Shown: positions 29,498-37,969 of the stretch, piece after piece | Layout: the number at the start of each line of letters is the position of its first letter | How positions within the stretch are numbered: position 1 is the stretch's first letter | Source: Pseudorhodoferax sp. Leaf267 | GTDB lineage: Bacteria; Pseudomonadota; Gammaproteobacteria; Burkholderiales; Burkholderiaceae_C | Assembly: GCF_001422405.1 (NCBI RefSeq) | Contig: NZ_LMMV01000023.1 | Span: forward strand, 1,156-65,155 | Direction: 5' to 3' | DNA length: 64,000 bases | The notes under the pieces: generated by a model | What the model was told of the DNA's origin: nothing | Databases searched by the model: none | What the model saw: the letters and a program-made list of their open reading frames with translations, nothing else | Position numbers and translations under genes: made by a program

Positions 29498-29539
29498 TTA
29501 CGTCATGGTATGAGGTTTAATGCATCATGTCATGAGTAA
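29498..29539. promoter_or_regulatory. Paired palindromic boxes, probable MarR operator
   Basis: Two 11-bp boxes, TCATGGTATGA (29503-29513) and TCATGTCATGA (29525-29535), lie exactly 22 bp apart, two helical turns. The second is a perfect palindrome around its central base. The flanks TTAC (29498) and GTAA (29536-29539) make the whole 42 bases an imperfect inverted repeat. It is located between tctB (divergent) and the marR gene, 76 bases before the latter. Autoregulation and control of both directions is inferred. Confidence 0.6.
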
Positions 29540-29614
29540 ATACCCACGCCCTCTGCGGGGATCGAGCCGGGGGCGCGCTGCTATATTTCCGGGCAACCAG
29601 AGGAGAGACAGCAG

Positions 29615-30031
29615 ATGGCCGAGCGCAATCCGTCCGTGGACAAGAAACGCTACGAGGCGCTCTCGGATTTCCGGTTCCGGCTGCGCAGCTTCCTGCGCTT
29701 CAGCGAAGACGCCGCGCGCGACGAGGGCATCACCGTGCTGCAGTACCAGCTCATGCTGCACACGCAGGGCTTCGAGGGCCGCGAATGGGCCACCGTCAGC
29801 GAGATCGCCGAGCGCCTGCAGGCGCAGCCCCATGGCGTCGTGGCCCTGGTCTCGCGCTGCGAAGAGGCCGGCCTGGTGCAGCGCAGGCCCAGCCAGGTGG
29901 ACCGCCGCCAGGTCGAGGTGCACCTGCTGCCGGCCGGCCGCAAGAAGCTGGCGCGGCTGGCCACCCTGCATGCCGACCAGCTGGCCGAACTGGCCGAAGT
30001 GGTGCGGCAGGCCAGCACGAGCCCGCGCTGA
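29615..30031 (+). CDS. MarR-family transcriptional regulator
   Basis: 138 residues. Helices for dimerisation are at both ends. The winged helix-turn-helix (about 55-110) contains ATVSEIAERLQAQPHGVVALVSRCEEAGLV and the wing RRPSQVDRRQVEVHLLPAG, shown here as short cores. ATG 29615 has the ribosome-binding site AGGAGAGA. It is first gene of a unit with the ModA-like and isochorismatase-like genes. The ligand is unknown; the gene neighbourhood suggests an organic acid. A double palindrome upstream is a plausible binding site. Confidence 0.9.
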   Translation: MAERNPSVDKKRYEALSDFRFRLRSFLRFSEDAARDEGITVLQYQLMLHTQGFEGREWATVSEIAERLQAQPHGVVALVSRCEEAGLVQRRPSQVDRRQVEVHLLPAGRKKLARLATLHADQLAELAEVVRQASTSPR

Positions 30032-30113
30032 GCGCCGCGCGCTCGTGATAATCGCGGGCGCCGCCGCGCCCGGCGGCTCCGTTCCCACCACCCACGCACA
30101 CCAGGAGAGGGCC

Positions 30114-30809
30114 ATGGCGTCCACGCTCAAGATCATTTCGTCGATGGCCACCAAGCAGGTGCTGGCCGAGCTCGTCGCGCAGTACCGGCAGGACCAGGCC
30201 GTGGACATCGCCGTCGAGTCGGTCGGCGGCGTCGATGCGGCCAAGCGTGTGCAGGCCGGCGAGGCTTTCGACCTCGTGGTGCTGGCGCAGGACGCCATCG
30301 ACAAGCTCGTGGCCGCCGGCCGCATCGTGGACGGCAGCCGCGTCGACATCGTGCGCTCGGGCGTGGCCGTGGCCGTGCGGGCCGGTGCGCCGCGGCCGGA
30401 CATCGGCAGCGAGGACGCGCTCAAGGCCAGCCTGCTGGCTGCCAGGACCCTGAGCTATTCGACGGGCCCGAGCGGCGTGCAGCTGCTCAAGCTCTTCGAG
30501 CGCTGGGGCATCGCCGACACGTTGAAGGAGCGCATCGTGCAGGCGCCACCCGGCGTGCCCGTGGGCTCGCTGGTGGCCAAGGGCGAGGCCGAGATCGGCT
30601 TTCAGCAGCTGGCCGAGCTGATCCACCTGCCCGGCATCGACCTGCTCGGGCCGCTGCCCGACGCGGTGCAGATCACGACCGTGTTCTCGGGGGGCGTCGC
30701 CAGCGCCTCGCAGCAGGGCGAGGCGGCGCGCGCGCTGCTGGCCTTCCTGGCCTCGCCGGCGGCCGCTGCCGCCAAGCAGCGCCAGGGAATGGAGCCGGCC
30801 AGCGCATGA
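30114..30809 (+). CDS. ModA-like substrate-binding domain protein without signal peptide
   Basis: 231 residues from ATG 30114, with CCAGGAGAGG upstream. The type 2 periplasmic-binding fold of the molybdate-binding (ModA) superfamily is recognisable in STLKIISSMATKQVL, the FDLVVLAQDAIDKLV block near 60-75, and LSYSTGPSGVQLLKLFERWG near 120-140. The first residues are polar and lead straight into beta-strand 1, so there is no export signal; the product should be cytoplasmic. No ABC permease or ATPase follows. The stop overlaps the isochorismatase start (ATGA at 30806-30809), so the two are translationally coupled. A cytosolic ligand-binding or enzymatic role is more likely than transport. Confidence 0.72.
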   Translation: MASTLKIISSMATKQVLAELVAQYRQDQAVDIAVESVGGVDAAKRVQAGEAFDLVVLAQDAIDKLVAAGRIVDGSRVDIVRSGVAVAVRAGAPRPDIGSEDALKASLLAARTLSYSTGPSGVQLLKLFERWGIADTLKERIVQAPPGVPVGSLVAKGEAEIGFQQLAELIHLPGIDLLGPLPDAVQITTVFSGGVASASQQGEAARALLAFLASPAAAAAKQRQGMEPASA

Positions 30810-31363
30810 CCGCCGCCACGACCACGGCCGTCCTCGTCATCGACATGCAGCAGGGCCTGTGCGTGGGGCCCGGCGCGGCGCACGACTGCGCCGGCACGGT
30901 GGCGCGCATCAACACCGTGACACGGCGCGCGCGCGAGGCCTTCGTGCCCGTCATCTTCGTGCAGCACGAAGGCGGCCCGGGCTACCTGGAGCACGACTCG
31001 CCGGACTGGCAGCTGGCCGACGGGCTGGAGACGGCCAGCTTCGACTTTCGCCTGCGCAAGACCACGCCCGATGCGTTCCTGCGCACCGGGCTGGAGCGGC
31101 TGCTCAAGAGCCGGGGCATCACGCAGCTGGTGGTCTGCGGCATGCACACCGAGTTCTGCATCGACACGACCTGCCGCCGCGCGCTGGCGCTGGGGTTTCC
31201 CGTGACGCTGGTGGCCGATGCGCACACGTCGGCCGGCAATGCCGCGATCCCGGCCGAACTGGTGATCGCGCACCACAACCTGACGCTGGCCGACATCAGC
31301 AGCTTCGGGCCGCGCGTGACGACGGCCATGGCAGCGGCGCTGCAATGGCCTGCCGGCGGCTGA
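30806..31363 (+). CDS. Isochorismatase-family cysteine hydrolase
   Basis: 185 residues. The catalytic triad elements of the family are visible: Asp in AVLVIDMQQGLC (near residue 13), Lys in FRLRKTTPDAFL (near 89), and the nucleophile Cys in GMHTEFCIDTTCR (near 117). The cis-peptide region VVCGMHTE is typical. Members hydrolyse amides (nicotinamide, N-carbamoyl compounds) or isochorismate; the substrate is not predictable here. It overlaps the ModA-like gene by 4 bases and lies under the same MarR-controlled promoter, so the two may act on the same small molecule. It is followed by a convergent response-regulator gene. Confidence 0.85.
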   Translation: MTAATTTAVLVIDMQQGLCVGPGAAHDCAGTVARINTVTRRAREAFVPVIFVQHEGGPGYLEHDSPDWQLADGLETASFDFRLRKTTPDAFLRTGLERLLKSRGITQLVVCGMHTEFCIDTTCRRALALGFPVTLVADAHTSAGNAAIPAELVIAHHNLTLADISSFGPRVTTAMAAALQWPAGG

Positions 31364-31381
31364 GCGCGCCGGGCGCCAGTC

Positions 31382-32104
31382 TCACGAAACGTACATGTAG
31401 CCCACGCTGCGCACCGTCTTGAGCACGGCCGGTTTGTCCGGGTTCGGCTCGATCTTGCGGCGCAGACGCATCACGCGCAGGTCGATGGAGCGGTCCAGCG
31501 CGTCCCAGCTGCGGTTGTGGCCGTAGTTCATGATCTGGTCGCGGTTCAGCGGCCGGTTCGGGTGGCGCGAGAACAGCACGAGCAGGTCGAACTCGGCCGC
31601 CGAGACCGCCACCTCGCTGCCGTCGTCGCAGCGCAGCAGCCGGCGGCCGTCCAGGTCCAGCTCGCACAGGCCGAAGCGCGGGCGCTTGCCGGCCGCAGCG
31701 GGAGTGCCCGGGCCGGGCGCCAGGCGGCGCAGCAGGTTGCGCAGCCGGGCCAGCAGCTCGCGTGTCTCGAAGGGCTTGGTCACGTAGTCGTCGGCACCGA
31801 CCTCCAGGCCGACGATGCGGTCCACCGAGTCGGCCGCGCCGGTCAGCATGACCAGGCCGATGCGGGGATGGGTCTCGCGCAGCCAGCGCGCGAGAGACAG
31901 GCCGCTCTCGCCCGGCATGTTGACGTCCACCAGCACCAGGTCGGGCACGGCCTCGGCGATCAGCGTGCGTGCCTCGCCCGCGTCCGACGCCGTGCGCACG
32001 TCGAAATTGTTGAAGCCGAAGTAGCGCGCCAGCACATCGCGCAGATTGGCTTCGTCGTCCACCACCAGCAACCTGGGGCGGCCGCTCGGTTCAAGCGCTT
32101 CCAT
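31382..32104 (-). CDS. OmpR-family response regulator
   Basis: 240 residues. The receiver domain (about 10-125) has Asp16-Asp17, phosphoacceptor Asp60 in LVLVDVNMPG, and Lys in YVTKPFETREL. A Pro/Ala linker leads to the C-terminal OmpR/PhoB winged helix (about 145-238), with VSAAEFDLLVLFSRHPNRPL and the recognition-helix area DRSIDLRVMRLRRKIE, ending SVGYMYVS. It is a DNA-binding transcription factor. The start faces the six-PAS histidine kinase gene (106 bases between starts), so the two probably form a divergent two-component pair. Confidence 0.92.
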   Translation of the reverse strand: MEALEPSGRPRLLVVDDEANLRDVLARYFGFNNFDVRTASDAGEARTLIAEAVPDLVLVDVNMPGESGLSLARWLRETHPRIGLVMLTGAADSVDRIVGLEVGADDYVTKPFETRELLARLRNLLRRLAPGPGTPAAAGKRPRFGLCELDLDGRRLLRCDDGSEVAVSAAEFDLLVLFSRHPNRPLNRDQIMNYGHNRSWDALDRSIDLRVMRLRRKIEPNPDKPAVLKTVRSVGYMYVS

Positions 32105-32210
32105 GTCGCCTCACTTTGGCCTGCAAGATGACACAAATTGTAGGCCCGGCTTGGGGCGCGCATGGGCTTGCGCTATGCTGCGCCCGCCCTTTGCGGGGCA
32201 ACGCCCGACC

Positions 32211-35200
32211 ATGACCGCCGATCCAGCCGCCGCTCCAGGAACGCCACGGGAGCCCGTTGCCGCCGCCACGCAGCCGGCGGCCTGCGCCGCGGTGCAATTG
32301 CTGGTCCATGCGCGCGATGGCGTGGTGGCCACCGATGCGCAGGGCCTGGTCACCGAATGGAACCCAAGCGCCGAGCGCATGCTGGGCTGGCTGCGCGCCG
32401 AGGCCATCGGCCAGCCGCTGTCGGCGCTGGTGGTGCCGGTGCACCCCGCCGAGTCGCACGAAACCGGGCTGGAGCCTTACCTCAGGAGCGGCGCGGCGCG
32501 CGGCCTGGATGGCTTGCTGGAGATCGACGTGCTGCGCCGTGATGGCCGCCAGATCACGCTGGAGCTGTCGATCTTCTCGCTGCCCGGGCAGTCCGGCGAG
32601 GCGTCGGGCATCTTCCTGCGCGACGTGTCCGAGCGCCAGTCCACGCAGAAGGCGGTGCGCCAGTCCGAGGCGCGCTACCGCTCGCTGGTCGAGCACCTGG
32701 GCGAGGGCATGGCCGTGATCCAGGACGGCCGCGTGGCGTTCACGAATGCGCGCGCCATCGCGATCATGCGCGTCGACGCGGCCACGGTGGTCGGTGCCGA
32801 CTACCTGCCGTGGCTGCATCCGGACGACCGGCCGCTGGCCGCGCAACGCCAGCACGCACGCCAGCGCGGCGACGACGTGCCGCGCCGCTACGAACTGCGC
32901 CGGCTCGACGAGGATGGCACGGTGCGCTGGCTGGACGTGCACGCCACGGCCGTGCCCTGGGAAGGCCGGCCCGCGACCATGGCCTTCTTCTCGGACATCA
33001 GCGCGAGCAAGGTCACGACCGAGGCGCTGCGCGTGTCCGAAGAGCGCTACCGCGCGGTCGTGGAGCATCTGTCCGAGGGCATGATCGTGATCCAGGATGA
33101 GAAGGTGGTCTACGCCAACCCGCGCGCCGCCGAGATCGCCGGGTTGCCGCTGGCGCAGATGCAGCAGATCGGCTTTCTCACGCGCATCCATCCCGACGAC
33201 CAGGCCCTGGTGCTGGACCGCCAGCGCCGCCGCCTGGCCGGCGAGCAGCCGCCCGACCACTACGAGCTGCGCCTGCTGCTGCCCGGGGACGTGGTGCGCT
33301 GGATCGCCATCGGCGTGGCCGTCGTGCCCTGGGGCGGCAAGCCCGCGGCCCTGACCTTCTTCACCGACGTGACCGAGCGCAAGGCCATGCTGGAGGAGAT
33401 CCGCGTGTCCGAAGAGCGCCTGCGTGCCGTCGTCGAGCACGCGGGCGAGGGCACCCTGGTGGCGATCGACCTGGACAAGCCGGTGTTCGTGAATGCGCGC
33501 GCGCTGCAGATCATGCGCATGACGCGCGAGGAGCTGGAGCAGCAGGGCTACCTGCACCTGCTGCATCCCGACGACCTGCCCATGGTGGTGGAACGCCGCC
33601 GCCGCCGCCTGGCCGGCGACCCGGTCGTGGGCCGCTACGAGGTGCGGCTGATGGACCGCGACGGCGGCGTGCGCTGGATCGACATGGGCACCACGGTCGT
33701 GCCCTGGTCGGGGCAAAAGGCCACGCTGACCTTCTTCACCGACGTGAGCCGACGCAAGGCGCTGGAGGCACGCCTGCGCGACACACTGGCCGAGCGCGAG
33801 ACCATCCTGGAGAACTCGCTGGTGGGCATCGCCTTCCTGACGCAGGACCGCAAGCTGCGCTGGGCGAACCGGGCCATGACCCGCATCTTCCGCAGCGACC
33901 GGGCCATGCGGCTGGACCCGGACTGGCAGTCGGTCGATTTCCAGTCGTTCTTCCCCAGGCCCGAGGACTATGCCCGGGCCGGTGCCGAGATCAAGGCCCG
34001 CATGCGTGCGCAGCTGACCTTCGAGGGCGAGCTGCAGCTGCGCCGCGGCGACGGCACGCTGTTCTGGGCCTCGATCACGGGCAAGGCGGTCAATGCCAGC
34101 GATGCCGCCCATGGCACGGTGTGGACGGTGATGGACATCACCGAGCGCAAGGCGCTGGAGGTGGCGTTGCAGCGCACGTCGTCCGAGCGCGAGGCCATCT
34201 TCGGCAGCGTGCTGGTGGGCATCGCGTTCAACGTGAACCGCCACATCCGCTGGGTCAATGACAAGTTCGTGGAGATGATGGGCTACAGCCGCGAGGAGCT
34301 GACCGGCCGCTCCTCGCGCATGCTGTACCCCGACGACGAGAGCTACACGCGCGAAGGTGTGCTGACCCTGCAGCACCTGCAGCGCGACGGCTCGTACATC
34401 AGCGAGCGGCAGATGGTGCGCAAGAACGGCGAGCGCATCTGGGTGCAGCTGGCCGGCCGCTGCGTGTTCGGCAAGAACCCCGAGGCCGGCGCGATCTGGA
34501 CCTTCCTGGACATCACCGACCGCAAGCGCGCCGAAGACGACGTGCGCGCCGCGCTGGAGCGCCAGCAGGAGCTCAACGTGCTGCGCTCGCGCTTCGTGGC
34601 CATGACCAGCCACGAGTTCCGCACGCCGCTGGCCACCATCCTGTCGTCGGCCGAGCTGATCCGCCACTACCGGGACCGCATGAGCGAGGCGGAGACGCAG
34701 GAGGTGCTGGACGGCGTGGAGGCCGGCGTGCAGCGCATGACCGGCATGCTCGACCGCATGCTGCTGATCGGCAAGGCCGATGCGCAGATGCTGGATTTCC
34801 AGCCGCTGCCGCTGGACCTGCGCGCGCTGTGCCAGCGCTGCGTCGCCGAGGCACGCAGCCAGTACCCGGGGCGTGCCGACGACATCGTCCTGGAGTACCA
34901 GTGCACGCGCGGCACCGGCGCGTTCGACGAGAAACTGCTGCGCCATGTGCTGGGCAACCTGCTGTCCAACGCCGTGAAGTACTCGCCTGCCGGGGGCGCC
35001 GTGCGGCTGCGCGTGACGGACCAGGGCGAGGGCTGGGCGTTCGAGGTCAGCGACCACGGCATCGGCATCCCGCTGCAGGAGCAGGGCCACCTGTTCGAGT
35101 CGTTCCACCGCGCCAGCAACGTCGGCGACATCCCGGGCACCGGCCTGGGCCTGGCGATCGTCAAGAAGGCGGTCGAGGTGCACGGCGGCACGATCGAGGT

Positions 35201-35249
35201 GCGCAGCGAAGCCGGCGACGGCTGCTGCTTCAAGGTGCGCATCGGATGA
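32211..35249 (+). CDS. Soluble multi-PAS sensor histidine kinase
   Basis: 1012 residues from ATG 32211; ATG 32175 is in frame and possible. There are six PAS domains in tandem, at about residues 20-135, 150-265, 274-390, 399-515, 520-650 and 655-775. Domains 2-4 are recent duplicates, with repeated SEERYRAVVEHLSEGM-like starts about 124 residues apart. HisKA has His801 in MTSHEFRTPLATI; HATPase has N-box NLLSNAVKYSPAG, G1 DHGIGIP and G2 GTGLGLAIVKKAVE. There is no transmembrane helix or signal peptide, so it senses in the cytoplasm. The stop overlaps the receiver-protein start (ATGA at 35246-35249). Divergent from an OmpR-type regulator. Confidence 0.9.
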   Translation: MTADPAAAPGTPREPVAAATQPAACAAVQLLVHARDGVVATDAQGLVTEWNPSAERMLGWLRAEAIGQPLSALVVPVHPAESHETGLEPYLRSGAARGLDGLLEIDVLRRDGRQITLELSIFSLPGQSGEASGIFLRDVSERQSTQKAVRQSEARYRSLVEHLGEGMAVIQDGRVAFTNARAIAIMRVDAATVVGADYLPWLHPDDRPLAAQRQHARQRGDDVPRRYELRRLDEDGTVRWLDVHATAVPWEGRPATMAFFSDISASKVTTEALRVSEERYRAVVEHLSEGMIVIQDEKVVYANPRAAEIAGLPLAQMQQIGFLTRIHPDDQALVLDRQRRRLAGEQPPDHYELRLLLPGDVVRWIAIGVAVVPWGGKPAALTFFTDVTERKAMLEEIRVSEERLRAVVEHAGEGTLVAIDLDKPVFVNARALQIMRMTREELEQQGYLHLLHPDDLPMVVERRRRRLAGDPVVGRYEVRLMDRDGGVRWIDMGTTVVPWSGQKATLTFFTDVSRRKALEARLRDTLAERETILENSLVGIAFLTQDRKLRWANRAMTRIFRSDRAMRLDPDWQSVDFQSFFPRPEDYARAGAEIKARMRAQLTFEGELQLRRGDGTLFWASITGKAVNASDAAHGTVWTVMDITERKALEVALQRTSSEREAIFGSVLVGIAFNVNRHIRWVNDKFVEMMGYSREELTGRSSRMLYPDDESYTREGVLTLQHLQRDGSYISERQMVRKNGERIWVQLAGRCVFGKNPEAGAIWTFLDITDRKRAEDDVRAALERQQELNVLRSRFVAMTSHEFRTPLATILSSAELIRHYRDRMSEAETQEVLDGVEAGVQRMTGMLDRMLLIGKADAQMLDFQPLPLDLRALCQRCVAEARSQYPGRADDIVLEYQCTRGTGAFDEKLLRHVLGNLLSNAVKYSPAGGAVRLRVTDQGEGWAFEVSDHGIGIPLQEQGHLFESFHRASNVGDIPGTGLGLAIVKKAVEVHGGTIEVRSEAGDGCCFKVRIG

Positions 35250-35635
35250 CGGCCGCCCACATCCTCGTGGCCGAGGACGAGCCCGATATCCGCGCCAATC
35301 TGGGCCGGCTGTTGCGGCTGGAGGGCTTCGACGTGAGCCTGGCCGCCAGCGGCGCGCAGGCGCTGCAGATGGCCCACACGCGGCGGCCCGACCTGGTGCT
35401 GACCGACCTCATGATGCCCGGCATGGACGGGCGCCGGCTGCTGCGCGCGCTGCGCGGCGACCCGCGCACGGCGGGCGTGCCGGTGGTGTGCCTGAGCGCG
35501 CGCGTCGAGGCCGCCGACATGCAGGGCGCAGTGGCCGCCGGGGCCAGCGCCTACATCACCAAGCCCTACCAGAGCGCGACGCTGCTGGCCTGCATCCGCG
35601 GCCTGCTGGCGCCCGGCGGTGTCACGGAGACCTGA
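35246..35635 (+). CDS. Single-domain response regulator (receiver only)
   Basis: 129 residues, a complete receiver domain and nothing more. It has the acidic pocket Glu10-Asp11, phosphoacceptor Asp54 in LVLTDLMMPGMDG, Thr/Ser in VVCLSARVE and Lys in YITKPYQSATL. It is coupled at both ends by ATGA/TGATG overlaps, to the multi-PAS kinase upstream and the CHASE2 cyclase downstream, so it is likely to pass phosphoryl signals between them or to a protein partner. No DNA-binding output domain. Confidence 0.9.
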   Translation: MTAAHILVAEDEPDIRANLGRLLRLEGFDVSLAASGAQALQMAHTRRPDLVLTDLMMPGMDGRRLLRALRGDPRTAGVPVVCLSARVEAADMQGAVAAGASAYITKPYQSATLLACIRGLLAPGGVTET

Positions 35636-37803
35636 TGCGTTGGCGTGGCGGTCTTTCCTGGCGCATCGCCGGGCGCAGTGCCGCGCTGGTGGCCATGCTG
35701 GTGCTGGCATCGCTGGTGGTGCTGGCCGACCCGCCCTGGCTGCTGACGCTGCGCCACCTGGTCTTCGACCAGTACCAGCGCTGGCAGCCGCGCGTGTGGC
35801 GGGACACCGCGGTGCGCATCGTCGACGTGGACGAGGACAGCCTGGCCCGCATCGGCCAGTGGCCCTGGCCACGCACGCGCATGGCCGAGCTGGTCACGCT
35901 CGCGCAGGCCGGCGGTGCGGCGGCCATCGGCTTCGACGTGGGCTTTTCCGAGCCGGACCGCACCGCGCCGGCCGCCATGGCCCGCAGCTGGCGCCTGCCC
36001 GAGGCGCAGCGCCATGCGCTGCTGGACGCGGTGCCCGACCACGACGCCGTCTTCGCGCAAGCGCTGGGCCAGGGCCGGGCGGTGCTGGGCTTCAGCCAGC
36101 GGCCGGCCGGCCACCACGCCGGCAGCGCCACGGGCGCCTTGGCCTTGCCCGAGACGGTGCGCTACGTGCAACTGGGGCCACTGGCCACGCCGTATGTGCC
36201 GGCGCTGAACGCCGTGGTGCCGACGCTGCCGCTGCTGGTGCAGGCGGCAGCCGGGCACGGCGCGATGGCGTTCATGACCGATGGCGACGGCGTGATCCGC
36301 CGCCTGCCGATGGTGGTGCGCGTGGGCGAACGGCTGCTGCCCACGCTGGCGGCCGAGATGCTGCGCGTGGGCCAGGACCAGACCAACTACACGTTGCGCA
36401 GCGGCCCGGGTGGCGGGCTCAACGAGGTGCGCACGGGCGCCATCGCCGTGCCCGTCACCTCCAGCGGCGAGCTGTGGATTCACTACGCGCCGCCGGTGCC
36501 GGCCCGCAACATCCCGGCCTGGAAGCTGCTGCAGGGCCAGGTGCCGGCGGCCGCGCTGCAGGGCCGGCTGCTGCTGGTGGGCAGTTCGACGCTGGGCCTG
36601 GCGGACCTGCGCTTCAGCCCGCTGGGCGGCGCACTGCCCGGTGTCGAGGTCCATGCCCAGGCGTTGGAGCAGGCCCTGGGCGATGACTTCCTGTTCCGGC
36701 CGCACTGGACCTCGGCGGTCGAGGCCGCGGCGCTGCTGCTGGGCGGCCTGCTGGCCGGCGTGCTGGCGCTGAACACCGGGCCCTTGCGCTCGGCCGGCGC
36801 CACCGCTCTGCTGGTCGCCGCCTATGCCGCGGCCGGATGGTGGGCCTTCAGCGGCCCGCGCCTGCTGCTGGACCCGCTGACCCCGGCGCTGGGCGTGCTG
36901 GCCATCTACGCGGCGATGAGCTTGCTGCGCCACCAGGCCAGCGAGCAGCGGCGGCGCTGGGTGTCGCAGGCGTTCTCGCGCTACGTGTCGCCCAATTTGG
37001 TCTCGCACATCGTGCGGCATCCGGAGCAGCTGGCGCTGTCGGGCGAGCGGCGCCAATGCAGCTTCATCTTCACCGACCTGGCGGGCTTCACGGGCCTCAT
37101 GGAGCGCATCGACCCGGCCGCCGCCGTCGGACTGCTGAATGCCTACCTGGACGGCATGATCGCCATCGTCTTTCGCCACCAGGGCACGCTGGACCGCATC
37201 ATCGGCGACGCGCTGGCCATCATGTTCTCGGCGCCCGTGCCGCAGGCCGACCACCGCCAGCGCGCGCTGGACTGTGCGCTGGAGATGCAGCGCTTCGCCC
37301 AGGCCTTCGCCACGCGCCAGCTCGGCCTGGACGAGCCGCTGGGCCACACGCGCATCGGCGTGCACAGCGGCGAAGTCATCGTCGGCAATTTCGGTGGCCG
37401 CACCATGTTCGACTACCGCGCGCTGGGCGATGCCGTGAACACGGCCTCGCGGCTGGAGGGGGCGAACAAATACCTGGGCACGCGCGTCTGTGTGTCCGAG
37501 GCCACGCTGGCCGGCTGTACCGGGGCCCAGGTGCGCCGCGTTGCGCGCCTGCTGCTGCAGGGCAAGACGCAGCCGCTGCGCGTGTTCCAGCCGCTGCACG
37601 ACGGGCTGGACGGGCCGGTCCATGCGGCCGCCCTGCAGGCCTATGCCGATGCCTACGCCGCGATGGAGGCCGGCCGGCCGGAGGCGCTGCCGGCGTTCGA
37701 GGCGTTGGCGCTGGCCGACCCCGCGGATCCGCTGGTGCAGCTGCACCTGCGCCGCCTGCGTGCCGGCGAGACCGGCGACCTGGTGGTGCTGGCGGGCAAG
37801 TAG
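35635..37803 (+). CDS. CHASE2-domain class III adenylate/guanylate cyclase
   Basis: 722 residues. One N-terminal helix (about 13-31) is followed by an extracytoplasmic CHASE2 sensor domain (about 40-330), then about three transmembrane helices (about 362-435) and a cytoplasmic class III cyclase domain (about 475-650). The metal-binding aspartates are Asp481 (FTDLAGF) and Asp525 (RIIGDALAIMF). The transition-state residues are Asn602 and Arg606 (AVNTASRLEG). The two base-specifying positions, normally Lys and Thr/Asp in adenylate cyclases, are Arg521 and Arg595 here, so cAMP versus cGMP cannot be assigned safely. Its start overlaps the receiver gene stop by one base (TGATG). Confidence 0.9.
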   Translation: MRWRGGLSWRIAGRSAALVAMLVLASLVVLADPPWLLTLRHLVFDQYQRWQPRVWRDTAVRIVDVDEDSLARIGQWPWPRTRMAELVTLAQAGGAAAIGFDVGFSEPDRTAPAAMARSWRLPEAQRHALLDAVPDHDAVFAQALGQGRAVLGFSQRPAGHHAGSATGALALPETVRYVQLGPLATPYVPALNAVVPTLPLLVQAAAGHGAMAFMTDGDGVIRRLPMVVRVGERLLPTLAAEMLRVGQDQTNYTLRSGPGGGLNEVRTGAIAVPVTSSGELWIHYAPPVPARNIPAWKLLQGQVPAAALQGRLLLVGSSTLGLADLRFSPLGGALPGVEVHAQALEQALGDDFLFRPHWTSAVEAAALLLGGLLAGVLALNTGPLRSAGATALLVAAYAAAGWWAFSGPRLLLDPLTPALGVLAIYAAMSLLRHQASEQRRRWVSQAFSRYVSPNLVSHIVRHPEQLALSGERRQCSFIFTDLAGFTGLMERIDPAAAVGLLNAYLDGMIAIVFRHQGTLDRIIGDALAIMFSAPVPQADHRQRALDCALEMQRFAQAFATRQLGLDEPLGHTRIGVHSGEVIVGNFGGRTMFDYRALGDAVNTASRLEGANKYLGTRVCVSEATLAGCTGAQVRRVARLLLQGKTQPLRVFQPLHDGLDGPVHAAALQAYADAYAAMEAGRPEALPAFEALALADPADPLVQLHLRRLRAGETGDLVVLAGK

Positions 37804-37969
37804 GGGCGACGCTGCACGAGGGCCGCCCGTGTGCGCGCCGTCGATCGCGATGAAACGCGAGGCGCGAACCGCAGCGATGGCCCCCGCGATCGCGAGGATG
37901 GGCAACGACCCAGATCGCCCGGGTGGAGCGATGCGCGCGTCGAGCGGGCGCGTCCAGCGTGGCCCGGGT

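Noticed and set aside
37804-37969. Possible small gene in the gap between the cyclase and the OmpA lipoprotein.
   Set aside because: No frame with a start, ribosome-binding site and protein-like composition was found, and no terminator hairpin with a T-run was seen.
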